NCBI GenBank assembly: GCA_019358835.1
Contig: JAHHIH010000003.1
Location: 310,001 to 374,000, forward strand
Origin: Tildeniella torsiva UHER 1998/13D
GTDB lineage: Bacteria; Cyanobacteriota; Cyanobacteriia; Phormidesmidales; Phormidesmidaceae
DNA length: 64,000 bases
Reading direction: 5' to 3'
A program made the translations under genes and the position numbers. Position 1 is the first letter of the stretch; every line of letters begins with the position of its first letter. Shown piece after piece: positions 37,551 to 46,950 of the stretch. Below the pieces are notes generated by a model. That model did no database searches. It was not told the origin of the DNA and saw only the letters and a program-made list of their open reading frames with translations.

Positions 37551-37741
37551 GATGAGTTGATGCCTGTGGAACCAGCAAGGTCAGACTGCCTATGCCGGTA
37601 AACCGGTGTTGTATGAGGGTCTGCCCGGTGCCGCCTTGCCGATGGGCGAGGGAAAACCAGGTCTTGGCCAGGGCATCATCCACAACGAGTTAAATCGGTT
37701 TTCCCGACGTTTAAACGCTAAACGAGGCTAAGGAGTAGTTC
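37551..37741 (+). promoter_or_regulatory. Long structured leader of glnA
   Basis: The leader holds a small CCGG-TAAA-CCGG hairpin at about 37594-37605, complementary pieces GGGTCTGCCC and GGCAGTCTGACC, and AAGGAGT before the ATG. GCATCATCC at 37673-37681 is complementary to GGATGATGC at 37541-37549, which overlaps the -10 box. I could not match it to the cyanobacterial glnA (glutamine) riboswitch consensus. Confidence 0.4.
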
Positions 37742-39175
37742 ATGGCAACCCCAGCAGACATCCTGAAATGGATTGAGGATGACGGCATTGAGTTAATCGA
37801 TCTGAAATTTATTGACATGCCCGGCATCTGGCAGCACCTCACCCTGCACAAGAGCCAGATTGACGCGAGCAGCTTTACCGACGGGGTAGCCTTTGACGGC
37901 TCCAGCATTCGGGGCTGGAAGGCCATTAACGAGTCGGACATGATGATGGTGCCCGACCCCGACACCGCCTGGCTCGACCCCTTCATGGCAGAGCCAACTC
38001 TGAGCATGATCTGCACCATTAAAGAGCCCCGCACCGGGGAGCTTTACTCTCGCTGCCCTCGGGCGATCGCAACTAAGGCGATCGAGTACCTCAAGTCCAC
38101 CGGTCTGGGCGACACTGCCTTCTTTGGCCCCGAAGCCGAGTTTTTCATTTTCGAAGACGTGCGCTTCGACCAGAACGAGCACTCGGCCTACTACTACGTC
38201 GATAGCGTCGAGGGCCGCTGGAACACCGGTCGTGAAGAGAAAGACGGATCCGGTGTCAGCCGTAACCTCGGCTACAAACCTCGCTACAAAGAGGGCTACT
38301 TCCCTGTCGCCCCCACCGACACCTCCCAAGACATGCGCAGCGAAATGCTGCTGACTATGGCCAAGCTGGGGGTACCCATCGAGAAGCACCACCATGAAGT
38401 GGCCACGGGCGGCCAGTGCGAGCTGGGCATCCGCTTTGGTCGGCTGATCGAAGCCGCCGACTGGCTGATGATCTATAAGTACTGCATCAAGAACGTCGCT
38501 AAGAAGTGGGGCAAGACCGTCACCTTTATGCCCAAGCCCCTGTTTAACGACAACGGCTCTGGCATGCACACCCACCAGTCGATCTGGAACAACGGTGAGC
38601 CACTGTTTGCGGGCGATCAGTACGCCGGTTTGAGCCAAATGGCCCTGTGGTACATCGGCGGCATTCTCAAGCACGCCCCCGCTCTGCTGGCGCTGACCAA
38701 CCCAACCACCAACTCCTACAAGCGTCTGGTACCGGGCTTTGAAGCGCCAGTAAACCTGGCTTACTCCCAGGGCAACCGCTCCGCCTCCGTGCGCATTCCC
38801 CTCTCGGGCGACAACCCCAAGGCCAAGCGCCTGGAGTTCCGCTGCCCGGATGCCACCTCGAACCCCTACCTGGCCTTTGCCGCCATGCTCTGTGCGGGCA
38901 TCGACGGCATCAAGAACCAGATCGACCCCGGCGACCCGCTGGATGTAGACATCTACGACCTCAGCCCTGAAGAGCTGGCGAAGATTCCCTCTACCCCTGG
39001 CTCGCTGCTCGATGCCCTCAAGGCGCTGGAAGCTGACCACGGCTTCTTGACCAGCACTGGCGTCTTTACCGAAGACTTCATCAGCAACTGGATCGAGTAC
39101 AAGCTCGACAACGAAGTTAACCCCATGCGCCTACGCCCCCACCCCTACGAACTGGCGCTCTACTACGACTGCTAG
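37742..39175 (+). CDS. glnA: Glutamine synthetase type I
   Basis: The 477-residue enzyme shows the GS-I landmarks: N-terminal [19 protein letters not shown], the latch [16 protein letters not shown], metal ligands in [13 protein letters not shown], and the ATP/glutamate region [20 protein letters not shown], then [20 protein letters not shown]. It condenses ammonia and glutamate with ATP and is the entry to GS-GOGAT assimilation. In cyanobacteria it is controlled by NtcA and by small inactivating proteins rather than adenylylation. A strong terminator follows. Confidence 0.97.
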   Translation: MATPADILKWIEDDGIELIDLKFIDMPGIWQHLTLHKSQIDASSFTDGVAFDGSSIRGWKAINESDMMMVPDPDTAWLDPFMAEPTLSMICTIKEPRTGELYSRCPRAIATKAIEYLKSTGLGDTAFFGPEAEFFIFEDVRFDQNEHSAYYYVDSVEGRWNTGREEKDGSGVSRNLGYKPRYKEGYFPVAPTDTSQDMRSEMLLTMAKLGVPIEKHHHEVATGGQCELGIRFGRLIEAADWLMIYKYCIKNVAKKWGKTVTFMPKPLFNDNGSGMHTHQSIWNNGEPLFAGDQYAGLSQMALWYIGGILKHAPALLALTNPTTNSYKRLVPGFEAPVNLAYSQGNRSASVRIPLSGDNPKAKRLEFRCPDATSNPYLAFAAMLCAGIDGIKNQIDPGDPLDVDIYDLSPEELAKIPSTPGSLLDALKALEADHGFLTSTGVFTEDFISNWIEYKLDNEVNPMRLRPHPYELALYYDC

Positions 39176-39213
39176 AGCAAGGGGCTAGGCCCGGTTAAAA
39201 GACATGAACGAAG

Positions 39214-39247
39214 GAGGTCTGGGCGTAACGCTCAGGCCTCTTTTCTT
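39214..39247 (+). terminator. Rho-independent terminator of glnA
   Basis: GAGGTCTGGGC pairs with GCTCAGGCCTC (two G-U pairs) around GTAAC and is followed by TTTTCTTT. It lies 39 bp after the glnA stop. Confidence 0.9.
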
Positions 39248-39445
39248 TGGGGATCGACTGCCAACATGTTCCTCAAATTTAGACCCCTGGTCATGCCCAT
39301 CTCAACGGCAATGTCTCTGGATTCTTATTCCCTAACCGAATCATATTGAGACTCAGCAGATTCACATTAAGGAAGGTGTAGCTTGGTCACCGCATCAAAA
39401 AAAGGTGAAAAGATAGTCCCATACCCATGGGAGTAAAAGGTTGCT

Positions 39446-40603
39446 ATGACTGTATTCTCGGTGCGCCGCTGGTTGATTGCGCCGCTGGCGCTTGGGCTAG
39501 TGTGCAGCGTTGTGATGGGGAAAGGTGCGATCGCCAACGATCCATCTGAATTGTTCAGCCTGTCGCAATCGATTCAGGTCAGCGTTAACAATAGCTTCGT
39601 GAGCCCACTGGTAGAGCTATTTGGGGATGTATCGATTGGGCAGCAGGTGTTTGTGGCAGGTAACACAATCGTCAGAGCTGACCCCGAGACACAGATCTGC
39701 ATTGGTAACGAAACCAATCTTCAAGACAACATTTTATTTTTAGCCCTCTCTGACTCCCCGGCACCTGCCGCGCCCTGCGGCGAAATTTCTAGCAGCACGG
39801 GGGAGCGCAACAGCATTGCTCACCAGGCGATTATCAAAAATTCGCAGATCGGCAATTTTACCTTTGTGGGTTTTCACGCCCAATTAAACAATGTAGTGCT
39901 AGAAGATGGTGCCTTTGTCTTACACGGTGCGCGCTTAGAAAACGTTCGAATTAAGCGCGATCGCATCGTTCCTATTGGGGCAGTCGTTACCACTCAAGCC
40001 GATGCCGATGCCCTACCGCTAAAAACAGAAGCCAATACCGAATTTCAAAATGAAGTTTTAGAGGTCAATGAAGAGTTTGCCGAGCACTATCCTGAACTGT
40101 TTGAATCTGAGGGATTTGCCGCCGTCAGTGGCGTGAGTGTTGCCCCCACAACCAGCTGGAATCAAAACCCCGTTTCCCCTACCTTGGGCGACGGAGTTCA
40201 GCTAGCCGAATTTGTCCGCATCATTGGAGATGTTCGACTTGGCAGTAATAGTAGTGTGGGTGAACGGACATCCATTCGAGCTGATGAAGGCACACCAATT
40301 GTAATTGGCGACAATGCTGCGATCGAAGATCGAGTCACTTTTCATGCCCTCAAAGGCACAAGTATTACCATTGGTTCTGGCTTAAAAACCAGCGACAACA
40401 TTGTTTTCCACGGGCCGTTAGGAGTGGGCAATGATCTAACTATTGAAGACGATGCTATTCTCTTTCGCTCTACGGTAGGCAACAATGTCACGATTGGCGA
40501 CAGAGCGATCGTAGTGGGTGTCACCTTAGCCGATGGAGCGATCGTTCCTCCCGACAGCATCATTACCACTCAGGAGCAAGCTGATACCCTAAGCAATAGC
40601 TAG
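39446..40603 (+). CDS. Exported tandem gamma-carbonic-anhydrase-like (hexapeptide repeat) protein
   Basis: A signal peptide (WLIAPLALGLVCSVVMGKGA) precedes two left-handed beta-helix domains, each related to the CcmM N-terminal gamma-carbonic anhydrase (SIRADEGTPIVIGDNAAIED; SIITTQEQAD in domain 2, AVVTTQADAD in domain 1). Against CcmM/Cam zinc ligands, domain 1 keeps the middle His (RNSIAHQA) but has Leu and Lys for the others. Domain 2 keeps the first and third (RVTFHALK, NIVFHGPLG) and has Asp for the middle one. The two halves could build one active site between them (inference). Likely periplasmic; activity unproven. Confidence 0.75.
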   Translation: MTVFSVRRWLIAPLALGLVCSVVMGKGAIANDPSELFSLSQSIQVSVNNSFVSPLVELFGDVSIGQQVFVAGNTIVRADPETQICIGNETNLQDNILFLALSDSPAPAAPCGEISSSTGERNSIAHQAIIKNSQIGNFTFVGFHAQLNNVVLEDGAFVLHGARLENVRIKRDRIVPIGAVVTTQADADALPLKTEANTEFQNEVLEVNEEFAEHYPELFESEGFAAVSGVSVAPTTSWNQNPVSPTLGDGVQLAEFVRIIGDVRLGSNSSVGERTSIRADEGTPIVIGDNAAIEDRVTFHALKGTSITIGSGLKTSDNIVFHGPLGVGNDLTIEDDAILFRSTVGNNVTIGDRAIVVGVTLADGAIVPPDSIITTQEQADTLSNS

Positions 40604-40687
40604 TATGTCGATTAGAGCAAGGGCGTGGAATCGGTTTCAGCCGTGCAACCAAGCGGCTAGTAGTCCTTTAGCAATGCCTAAAAATAC

Positions 40688-41500
40688 CTATTGAACCTGC
40701 ACTTTGAGCACCTCATGGGTAGCTTCGTTAGCGGCAAACAAATGCTCGACCCGTAACGAAGCCAGGGTAATATCTTGCGGCGTTCCAAAAGTTGTAAACA
40801 TGCTAAAAAACGCCAGTTCACCATACTCAGTGGCGTAGCGCGTTGTCAGCACTGGGGCTGTGGGGTGTGACCAGTTTGTATGCAGGTTCTCTGTGCCCAA
40901 ACGACTGTGCAGCATGGCTTCAAACGCGTCTACCTTGGGCGTTAGCGCAGGCTGCACAGCGGCCTCATGCCGCAGGTGAGCCAGTAGGGTGGGGCCAACC
41001 TCCTCCAAATTGACAATTGGTTTGGCAAACCCTTCTGGATGAGACAGCATGTCTAGCAAATTGATTGGCCCATCGTCTGGGAGGTTAGCCGCCCCTGGCA
41101 TCAATACAGCGGCCAGCCATTGGCCACCCCGATTTAGGCGCAGCAAATTCCAGTGTTCATCGATCACTAGCGCAGGCATTGGATCGTGGGCAAACAACAA
41201 TTGCTCTAGTGCCGAGTTTATTTGCTCTAGCGCCGGGTCATCCAGTAGCGCAGCGGTGTAAACCGGCGCATAGCCCGCCTGCAACATCACCTCATTGCGC
41301 ACCACCAGCGGCGCGTCTAGCTCTTGCAGCCAGGCCATAAGCAATTCTCGGCTGGGCTTGGCACGGCCACTTTCCACAAAACTCACATGCCGCTGCGACA
41401 CCCCTAGACGTAGCGACAGCTCTAGCTGACTCAGCCGCTGTGCTTTACGTACCTGGCGCAGAGTGCCAGTCAAGGTTGGGGTAGACCTATCCATCGCCAA
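40688..41500 (-). CDS. XRE-family regulator with MmyB-like ligand domain
   Basis: Residues 10-70 form a Cro/CI-type helix-turn-helix (LRQVRKAQRLSQLELSLRLG, VSQRHVSFVESGRAKPS). The rest matches the MmyB-like C-terminal PAS-fold domain (MPALVIDEHWNLLRLNRGGQ; ATEYGELAFFSMFTTFGTPQ), which in relatives binds fatty acids or similar ligands. It is divergent from a small membrane protein gene at 41601. A perfect 8-bp inverted repeat in the gap is the likely operator for itself and its neighbour. Confidence 0.88.
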   Translation of the reverse strand: MAMDRSTPTLTGTLRQVRKAQRLSQLELSLRLGVSQRHVSFVESGRAKPSRELLMAWLQELDAPLVVRNEVMLQAGYAPVYTAALLDDPALEQINSALEQLLFAHDPMPALVIDEHWNLLRLNRGGQWLAAVLMPGAANLPDDGPINLLDMLSHPEGFAKPIVNLEEVGPTLLAHLRHEAAVQPALTPKVDAFEAMLHSRLGTENLHTNWSHPTAPVLTTRYATEYGELAFFSMFTTFGTPQDITLASLRVEHLFAANEATHEVLKVQVQ

Positions 41501-41526
41501 AGTTCACTACAGCTATCGCTAGTTTT

Positions 41527-41543
41527 ATTACCTCGGAGGTAAT
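41527..41543. promoter_or_regulatory. Candidate operator of the XRE regulator
   Basis: ATTACCTC-G-GAGGTAAT is a perfect 8-bp inverted repeat with a single-base centre, 26 bp upstream of the regulator start. A -10-like TATAAC at 41550-41555 for the plus-strand gene sits 7 bp away, so a bound dimer would cover the -35 region of that promoter. Confidence 0.65.
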
Positions 41544-41600
41544 TGATTCTATAACGTGGACGCTCAATACTGAACGTGCCATCCCTAAAGAGGTTCAGTT

Positions 41601-41900
41601 ATGCAACGCAGTTTGATCGTTTTCACACTCATTTTGTTCGGAGCATTAAGCGCCATAGCGCTTTGGCAGTTTGGGTACTGGGGCATTCTTGCACCCCACT
41701 TTCAAAGTTTTGGAGAGGGTCAAGTCTTAGCCGATCTAGTAATTGCCCTCAGCCTGGTCATGGTTTGGATGTGGCGAGATGCCAAGGCAACTGGCCGCAA
41801 CCCGTGGCCTTGGATTGTTGCCACACTAACTACAGGCTCGTTTGGGCCTTTGTTCTATCTGCTCACCCGAAAATCGGCAGAAGCTGAAAAAGTTGGATAG
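41601..41900 (+). CDS. Small DUF2834-like membrane protein
   Basis: Three hydrophobic stretches (LIVFTLILFGALSAIALWQF, VLADLVIALSLVMVWMWRDA, PWIVATLTTGSFGPLFYLLT) fill the 99 residues, and the DLVIALSLVMVWMWRDAK block fits the DUF2834 family. The function is unknown. It is divergent from the XRE regulator and probably repressed or activated by it. The ATG at 41601 is preceded by AAAGAGG. A strong terminator follows. Confidence 0.75.
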   Translation: MQRSLIVFTLILFGALSAIALWQFGYWGILAPHFQSFGEGQVLADLVIALSLVMVWMWRDAKATGRNPWPWIVATLTTGSFGPLFYLLTRKSAEAEKVG

Positions 41901-41936
41901 TACCCATCATCCACGGCACAACACTTTAAATCCATC

Positions 41937-41982
41937 AAAAATAGTCGGTGGCTGAGTCTCTGCTCAGCCACCGACTATTTCA
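41937..41982. terminator. Strong bidirectional terminator hairpin
   Basis: AATAGTCGGTGGCTGAG pairs perfectly with CTCAGCCACCGACTATT around TCTCTG, with A-run before and TT after. It separates the DUF2834-like gene from convergent argD and can serve both strands. Confidence 0.88.
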
Positions 41983-42040
41983 GCGTTAGATCGCGGCAAG
42001 TAGAGCGTCCCAACGACCTACCGATCCAACTCAAACGTTA

Positions 42041-43336
42041 CTAACCGTGCTCACGCTTAACCAGCATGGCCACAGCTTTTTCTACCGCCATGAGCGCCTG
42101 CTGCACCTCGTCAGCACTGACATTGAGCGGTGGCACAAATCGCACTACCTGCGGCCCGGCGGGCACCAGCAGCAAGCCTTCATCCATCGCCGCTTTGACA
42201 ATATCCACTGACTTGATGGTGGAGTCGGGTTGAAGCACCAGACCGTTAATCAGCCCCCAGCCGCGCACCTGCTCTAGCAGGGCAGGATACTGCTGCACCA
42301 GGCGTTGCAGGCCAAACCGAAGCTGCTCACCGCGCAGCTTTACATTGCCCAACAGGTTTTCAGACTCCAGCGTTTCGCACACGGTGAGGCCCACCTTACA
42401 GGCAAAGGGATTGCCGCCGAAGGTGCTGGCGTGGTCGCCGGGCTCAAACACTGCGCAGGACGCCTTACACAGCAGCGCTCCAATGGGGATGCCGCCGCCC
42501 AACCCCTTGGCCGAAGTGAAGATATCGGGCTCAATGCCCAAGTTCTCGAACCCCCAGAGGGTGCCGGTGCGACCAACGCCCACCTGCACTTCGTCGAGAA
42601 TTAGCAAAATGCCTTTTTCGTCGCAGAGCTGGCGAATGCGCTGGAAGTAGGCGACATCCCCAGGGCACACGCCCCCTTCGCCTTGCAGAGCCTCTAGCAT
42701 AATGGCGGCGACCTGGGGTGTCTCGGCATCCAGTTCTGCCACCAGTGATTCCAGAGCCGCGATGTCGTTATAGGGAACGTAGGCAAACCCTGGCATGAGC
42801 GGGTCAAAGTTCTTTTGATACTTGGGCTGGCCGGTGGCGGTGACGGTGGCCAGGGTGCGCCCGTGGAAGCTGGCCTGGGCGGTAATAATCAGCGGATTAT
42901 TGATGCCCCGCTGGGTGTGTGCGTATTTGCGGGCCAGCTTGATCGCCCCCTCGTTGGCCTCGGCCCCAGAGTTGCAAAAAAAGACGCGATCGCAGCAGGA
43001 ATGCTCCACCAGCCAGTGGGCTAGCGCCCCCTGCTCGGGGATGTAGTAGAGGTTCGACACGTGGTGCAGGGTTTGAATCTGCTGGGTCACAGCCTCGACC
43101 ATAGCGGGGTGGGCGTGGCCCAGGGTGCAGGTAGCAATGCCTGCCACAAAATCGAGGTAGCGACGGCCCTGGTCATCCCACACGACGCTGCCTCGGCCCT
43201 TAGTCAGCGCGATAGGGAAGCGCCCGTAGGTGGTCATGACGTCGGCATCGAACTGGGCCGGCGAGAAGGCGGCGTTGCCGTTGGTCGCCATATTGAACGA
43301 CTTGAGGGAATTTTTGACGAGGGTTTTTAGGCTCAC
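42041..43336 (-). CDS. argD: Acetylornithine aminotransferase
   Basis: The 431-residue fold-type I class III aminotransferase has FFCNSGAEANEGAIKLARKY, the PLP-contact ILDEVQVGVGRTG, and the lysine region FTSAKGLGGGIPIGALL, then HASTFGGNPFAC. It converts N-acetylglutamate semialdehyde to N-acetylornithine in arginine synthesis. The first 15 residues (MSLKTLVKNSLKSFN) are extra relative to many orthologs; an ATG at 43291 (MATNGNAAF) is an alternative start. Confidence 0.93.
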   Translation of the reverse strand: MSLKTLVKNSLKSFNMATNGNAAFSPAQFDADVMTTYGRFPIALTKGRGSVVWDDQGRRYLDFVAGIATCTLGHAHPAMVEAVTQQIQTLHHVSNLYYIPEQGALAHWLVEHSCCDRVFFCNSGAEANEGAIKLARKYAHTQRGINNPLIITAQASFHGRTLATVTATGQPKYQKNFDPLMPGFAYVPYNDIAALESLVAELDAETPQVAAIMLEALQGEGGVCPGDVAYFQRIRQLCDEKGILLILDEVQVGVGRTGTLWGFENLGIEPDIFTSAKGLGGGIPIGALLCKASCAVFEPGDHASTFGGNPFACKVGLTVCETLESENLLGNVKLRGEQLRFGLQRLVQQYPALLEQVRGWGLINGLVLQPDSTIKSVDIVKAAMDEGLLLVPAGPQVVRFVPPLNVSADEVQQALMAVEKAVAMLVKREHG

Positions 43337-43339
43337 GGT

Positions 43340-43400
43340 GGGGATAGGGGGGAGTCAGTGGGTGGGTGGGTAAGTGGGTGGGTGAGTGAGTGGGGGAGTC
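43340..43400. repeat. GGGTGGGTAAGTGGG-type simple repeat
   Basis: The plus strand is made of GTGGGTGGGTAAGTGGGTGG-type units upstream of argD. It resembles the tract at 3425-3468. It lies in the argD leader or promoter zone. The rest of the gap to 43533 shows nothing I can name. Confidence 0.5.
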
Positions 43401-43533
43401 GTGGCGACACAACGGGTGATTGCGCTAGTCACCTACACATCAACACCACCGACACACCTACTCCATTCAATGGATCGAGCATAGCGGAAACCCTGGGGAA
43501 ATCAATGATCATCCTGAACCAATCGGCGCGAGG

Positions 43534-45834
43534 TTAGCGGCGGATGAGCCGCTGGCGGGGAGCACCATTTTTGCGGATGGCCTGCAACTTTTCGCCCAGG
43601 TAGGCAAGGTTTTGGGGTTCGCCGCCGTAGCGCCAGCGGACGTAGGCGTGGGCGATTTCGTTGGCGGCCTGGGCGAGCTGGGGCTGGGTCTGCTGGTAGA
43701 GGCGCTGGCCGTACTCGATCGGGGTTTCGGCGGGGGTTTTGCCGAGGCCCTGGTGGGCAAACCAGGTCAGCATTTGTTGATATAGCCGCTCGGTGGGGGG
43801 CAGCTGGCGCAGCTGTCGGTAGCGCCAGCCTCGGCGCAGACCTAAGAAAGCCAGCCAGGCGACGAATCCCAGGGCGGTGGCGATCGCAATGCCCAGCATA
43901 ATGCCCACCCAGCCCAGATTCAGCAGCGCGTTAAAGGTGCGCACTAGGTAGGCGATCCCGTCGCTGAGCAAGGTGATCAGGCCATCGACAAAGCCCACCA
44001 GGGGCGAGGGCAGCCCGCCAGCCAGCCAGTCCCAAAACCGCCGCACCATGCTAAACGCTTCGGATTCTCTCAGACTGGGCGGAATTAGCTCGTGGCCGGG
44101 GATGGGGTCGAAGCCAAACCAGCCGTACTGGGGAAAGTAGACTTCGGTGAGGGCGTAGGCGTCGGTGTTGCGCACCACGTAGAAGCCGGTGAAGGGGTTA
44201 AACTCACCTTCGCCAAACCCCGCCACCAGCCGCGCCGGAATGTCGATGGAGCGCAGCATGATCGTCAGCACGGTGGAGAAGTGGTCGGGGTAACCCCCCT
44301 GGGTTTGAAACAAAAAGCTCTCAACGAGGTCTTGCTCGGCGTTGAAGAAGGGCAGTTCTGGCTGAATGGTGTAGCGCTGCTTGAGGGCCTGGGCCAGGTA
44401 AAGCGATTTTTCGTAGGCATTGGTGAGGGGCACCGGGGAAGTGGCCAGCAGCTCCTCGGTTTTGGCCCGCACCGGCTCCAGCAGCTCCTCGGGCACCTGG
44501 AGGTAGTGGGAGCGCATGCCGGGGGGATAGCGGGTGCCCGCCTGACCCAGCAGGGTGCGATCGCGAAAGGGCACCCGCGACACCACCGTGTAGGTCATAC
44601 CCTCCTGCAACACCACGGGTGACCGGAGGCTGCCCTCGGCATCGATGGCCACCTCGCGGGTGGGGAAATAGAGCTGCTTGGGCTGATACATCGCCGGAAT
44701 CAGGTTGGGCAGCTCGCTGACTAGCGTGTAGGTCTGCACCACCTCCCGGTTGCGGGCCAGGGTGGGGTCGATGGGCAAAAAGGTCTGGGCCGAAAACCGC
44801 GATCGATTTAGCGTCTGGGCCTCGTCGTTGCGGGAGATATCCCAGCCCTGGCCGGTGTAGGTGTCAAAGGCCAGCACCCGCCAAAAGCCCGGAGCCTGCG
44901 ACCTGACCCGCATCACCACCTGAGGGGTCATGGTGCCCCGCAGGTTTTGGTTCATCCGCTGGTTAAAGCCGTAGTAGGAGACGGTATCCACCACCCCAGG
45001 GCCGGTAGTCTTGCCCTGGCCTTGAATGGTGCCAGCCCCATCGCCAAAGCCGTCGCCTTCGCCGTCTTCGCCGCCGTTGTCGCGGTAGGCCGAGTTGAGA
45101 ATATCTTCCCCCGAGAAATCTCCCGGCGTGTCGATTACCGAACTGACCGGAAAATTTTGGATTTGGTAGCCTGGCAGCCTTGGCAAAAAGACAAAAATCA
45201 GCAGCCCCAGCCCCACAATCAGCGCCATCAGGCCCAAAAACCGCCCCAGGGTGGGCCGCAGCTTGATCTCACCCCAGGCGATCGGCCCCAGCCCCAGCCG
45301 TGACTGGTAGTCGAGCCTCAGCACCGGCACCGCCAGCGCCAAAAACAACACCAGCAGCGGCGCAAAGGCCAGGGTCTGGCTAATGGTGGCGGCCACCCCC
45401 AGCAAGATCAGGCCAATCATCATCGAGTAGCCCAGGTCTTTGCGGCGGGGCAGGTCAAAGCTGTGCAGCACCTGGAGCTGCACCAAGAGTTCCGCCAGTA
45501 CAATCCGGGTGTCACCGGGGGCTTCGAGCAGCCGAGAAAAGAACGCGGCCAGGGCCATCAGCATACCGATGGCGATAAAGAATTTCACCGCAATGTTGCG
45601 ATCGCGCCGCCGCTGCCAGCTAAATGTTGCCCCCACCGCACTCAGGGGAATCGCCAGCAGGTTCCACCAGGAGGCGGCCGTCACCCCGGCGGCGGCCACC
45701 ACCACCGAGCCAATGCCCACGGTAACCAGCCCCTGCACCAGCACCCGCAGCAGTCGCGAGTCTTCAATCTCATCGGGGGGGATGGGCCGGGCTAAGGGAG
45801 ACGAGGCCAGCCAGCGAGAAGCGACCATAGACAA
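43534..45834 (-). CDS. TgpA-like transglutaminase-fold membrane protein lacking catalytic residues
   Basis: The 766-residue protein has about six N-terminal transmembrane helices (DUF3488/TgpA_N), a large periplasmic part with a transglutaminase-like core, another transmembrane helix near residue 625 (GWVGIMLGIAIATALGFVAW) and a cytoplasmic DUF4129-like tail. In canonical enzymes the Cys lies in GxCxHFAS and the His in DAHAW; here the matching blocks read GGYPDHFSTVLTIML and NTDAYALTEVYF, so Cys is Pro and His is Tyr. It may be structural or peptidoglycan-related rather than an enzyme. I recall that cyanobacterial relatives share this change. Confidence 0.8.
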   Translation of the reverse strand: MSMVASRWLASSPLARPIPPDEIEDSRLLRVLVQGLVTVGIGSVVVAAAGVTAASWWNLLAIPLSAVGATFSWQRRRDRNIAVKFFIAIGMLMALAAFFSRLLEAPGDTRIVLAELLVQLQVLHSFDLPRRKDLGYSMMIGLILLGVAATISQTLAFAPLLVLFLALAVPVLRLDYQSRLGLGPIAWGEIKLRPTLGRFLGLMALIVGLGLLIFVFLPRLPGYQIQNFPVSSVIDTPGDFSGEDILNSAYRDNGGEDGEGDGFGDGAGTIQGQGKTTGPGVVDTVSYYGFNQRMNQNLRGTMTPQVVMRVRSQAPGFWRVLAFDTYTGQGWDISRNDEAQTLNRSRFSAQTFLPIDPTLARNREVVQTYTLVSELPNLIPAMYQPKQLYFPTREVAIDAEGSLRSPVVLQEGMTYTVVSRVPFRDRTLLGQAGTRYPPGMRSHYLQVPEELLEPVRAKTEELLATSPVPLTNAYEKSLYLAQALKQRYTIQPELPFFNAEQDLVESFLFQTQGGYPDHFSTVLTIMLRSIDIPARLVAGFGEGEFNPFTGFYVVRNTDAYALTEVYFPQYGWFGFDPIPGHELIPPSLRESEAFSMVRRFWDWLAGGLPSPLVGFVDGLITLLSDGIAYLVRTFNALLNLGWVGIMLGIAIATALGFVAWLAFLGLRRGWRYRQLRQLPPTERLYQQMLTWFAHQGLGKTPAETPIEYGQRLYQQTQPQLAQAANEIAHAYVRWRYGGEPQNLAYLGEKLQAIRKNGAPRQRLIRR

Positions 45835-45903
45835 ACCGGAGTAGAGTCGCCTCTATGCTAACCGCTGCACTAGCCCCTGCCCAGAGCCGCTCCCAGAGGC
45901 GCT

Positions 45904-46911
45904 CTAGCGCTCAGCAATCATCACCTGAAAGCTCAGGGGAGCCACCTGGGTCTGCCCCAGGCTGACATCTAAGCGATGCACCGCGCCGGGCTGAGTGGTC
46001 AACCGCAGCACCAGTTCGCCGGGGGTAGAGCGCTCAGACCCGGCCGTTTCGCCCAGGCTAACCAGCGTCAGACTGCCGTCGGTCGGCAGCACGGCTTTTA
46101 CCTCTAGTTGGTTCTCGGCCCCAGCGTAGGCCGCCTGCACCGTCAGCACGCCAAAGGCCGTGAGCCAAGTCTGGGTCTGAGTCGGGGTGGTCGGCCCCAC
46201 CGTCAGCGACAGGGCTTCAAAAATACCCTGGGCCGCCAGCATGGCCAGCGCCACCTGCTGCTGGGTCGAGGCGGTCGTGTAGTCTACCTGGGCCAAAGAC
46301 TCGGTTTGGGCCGACCGGTAGGCCGGTCGAGCAACCAGCCCAGCAATGTACTCCAGGGTTTGGGGTTGGTCAGGAAACAACCCTTCCACCGCCGCCACCA
46401 GTCGTCGGCCGGTTTGGCGAATGTCTTGGGCTATCTGCTGGCACTGGTTGAGCAGATCGGCCAGCACATCTTCAGGCACATCGCCGGGAACCGAAAGATT
46501 TTTGAGGTGGTCTAACCAAACAGAGGCAGCGCTAGGACGCAGGGCATCGGGATAGTCTTGCAGACCTTTCTCCCAGGGAAATAGCGGCGGGCGATGGGAA
46601 ATTTCTTGCCGCAGGCGGCGCTTCAAAAGGGCTTCAAAATGGGGTTGCACAGTGGATAGGTCTCCAGAGTCAAAGACAGGGGTGTAGTTGGCGTTGAGCG
46701 CGGCATCCTCTGAAGGCGCTGGCGCTGGGGTAGATGTCTCAGAACCAGGGTAGACCGTGGGGGTAGGCAAGTTCTCTGCCCCCGCTGGCTTTGCCGTATC
46801 AGCGTCAGCAGCCGGAAAAAAGCGCGTTCCTGATGGTGAGTCGTCCGCCGAAAGGGGCTCTAGAAGGAGCCTGAGCAAGAGGTCTTCGGGGATATCTGAG
46901 TCTCTATTCAT
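45904..46911 (-). CDS. PatU-like protein next to hetZ
   Basis: The 335-residue product has a disordered, Pro/Ala/Thr-rich N-terminal third. A conserved block follows (FEALLKRRLRQEISHRPPLF, PWEKGLQDYPD) that resembles PatU proteins, which sit beside hetZ in filamentous cyanobacteria and take part in heterocyst patterning there. It lies 39 bp downstream of hetZ on the same strand. The identification rests on the block and the context; the C-terminal half is not recognised. It could act with HetZ in a non-heterocyst process. Confidence 0.6.
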   Translation of the reverse strand: MNRDSDIPEDLLLRLLLEPLSADDSPSGTRFFPAADADTAKPAGAENLPTPTVYPGSETSTPAPAPSEDAALNANYTPVFDSGDLSTVQPHFEALLKRRLRQEISHRPPLFPWEKGLQDYPDALRPSAASVWLDHLKNLSVPGDVPEDVLADLLNQCQQIAQDIRQTGRRLVAAVEGLFPDQPQTLEYIAGLVARPAYRSAQTESLAQVDYTTASTQQQVALAMLAAQGIFEALSLTVGPTTPTQTQTWLTAFGVLTVQAAYAGAENQLEVKAVLPTDGSLTLVSLGETAGSERSTPGELVLRLTTQPGAVHRLDVSLGQTQVAPLSFQVMIAER

Positions 46912-46950
46912 GGCCTGCTACGGTCTGTCCGGATGGATGTTTGACGGATA

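Noticed and set aside
37541..37681. glnA (glutamine) riboswitch or a closed 140-nt RNA
   Set aside because: The consensus blocks I remember are absent, and the 5' arm GGATGATGC overlaps the -10 box of the NtcA promoter, so it would not be in that transcript.
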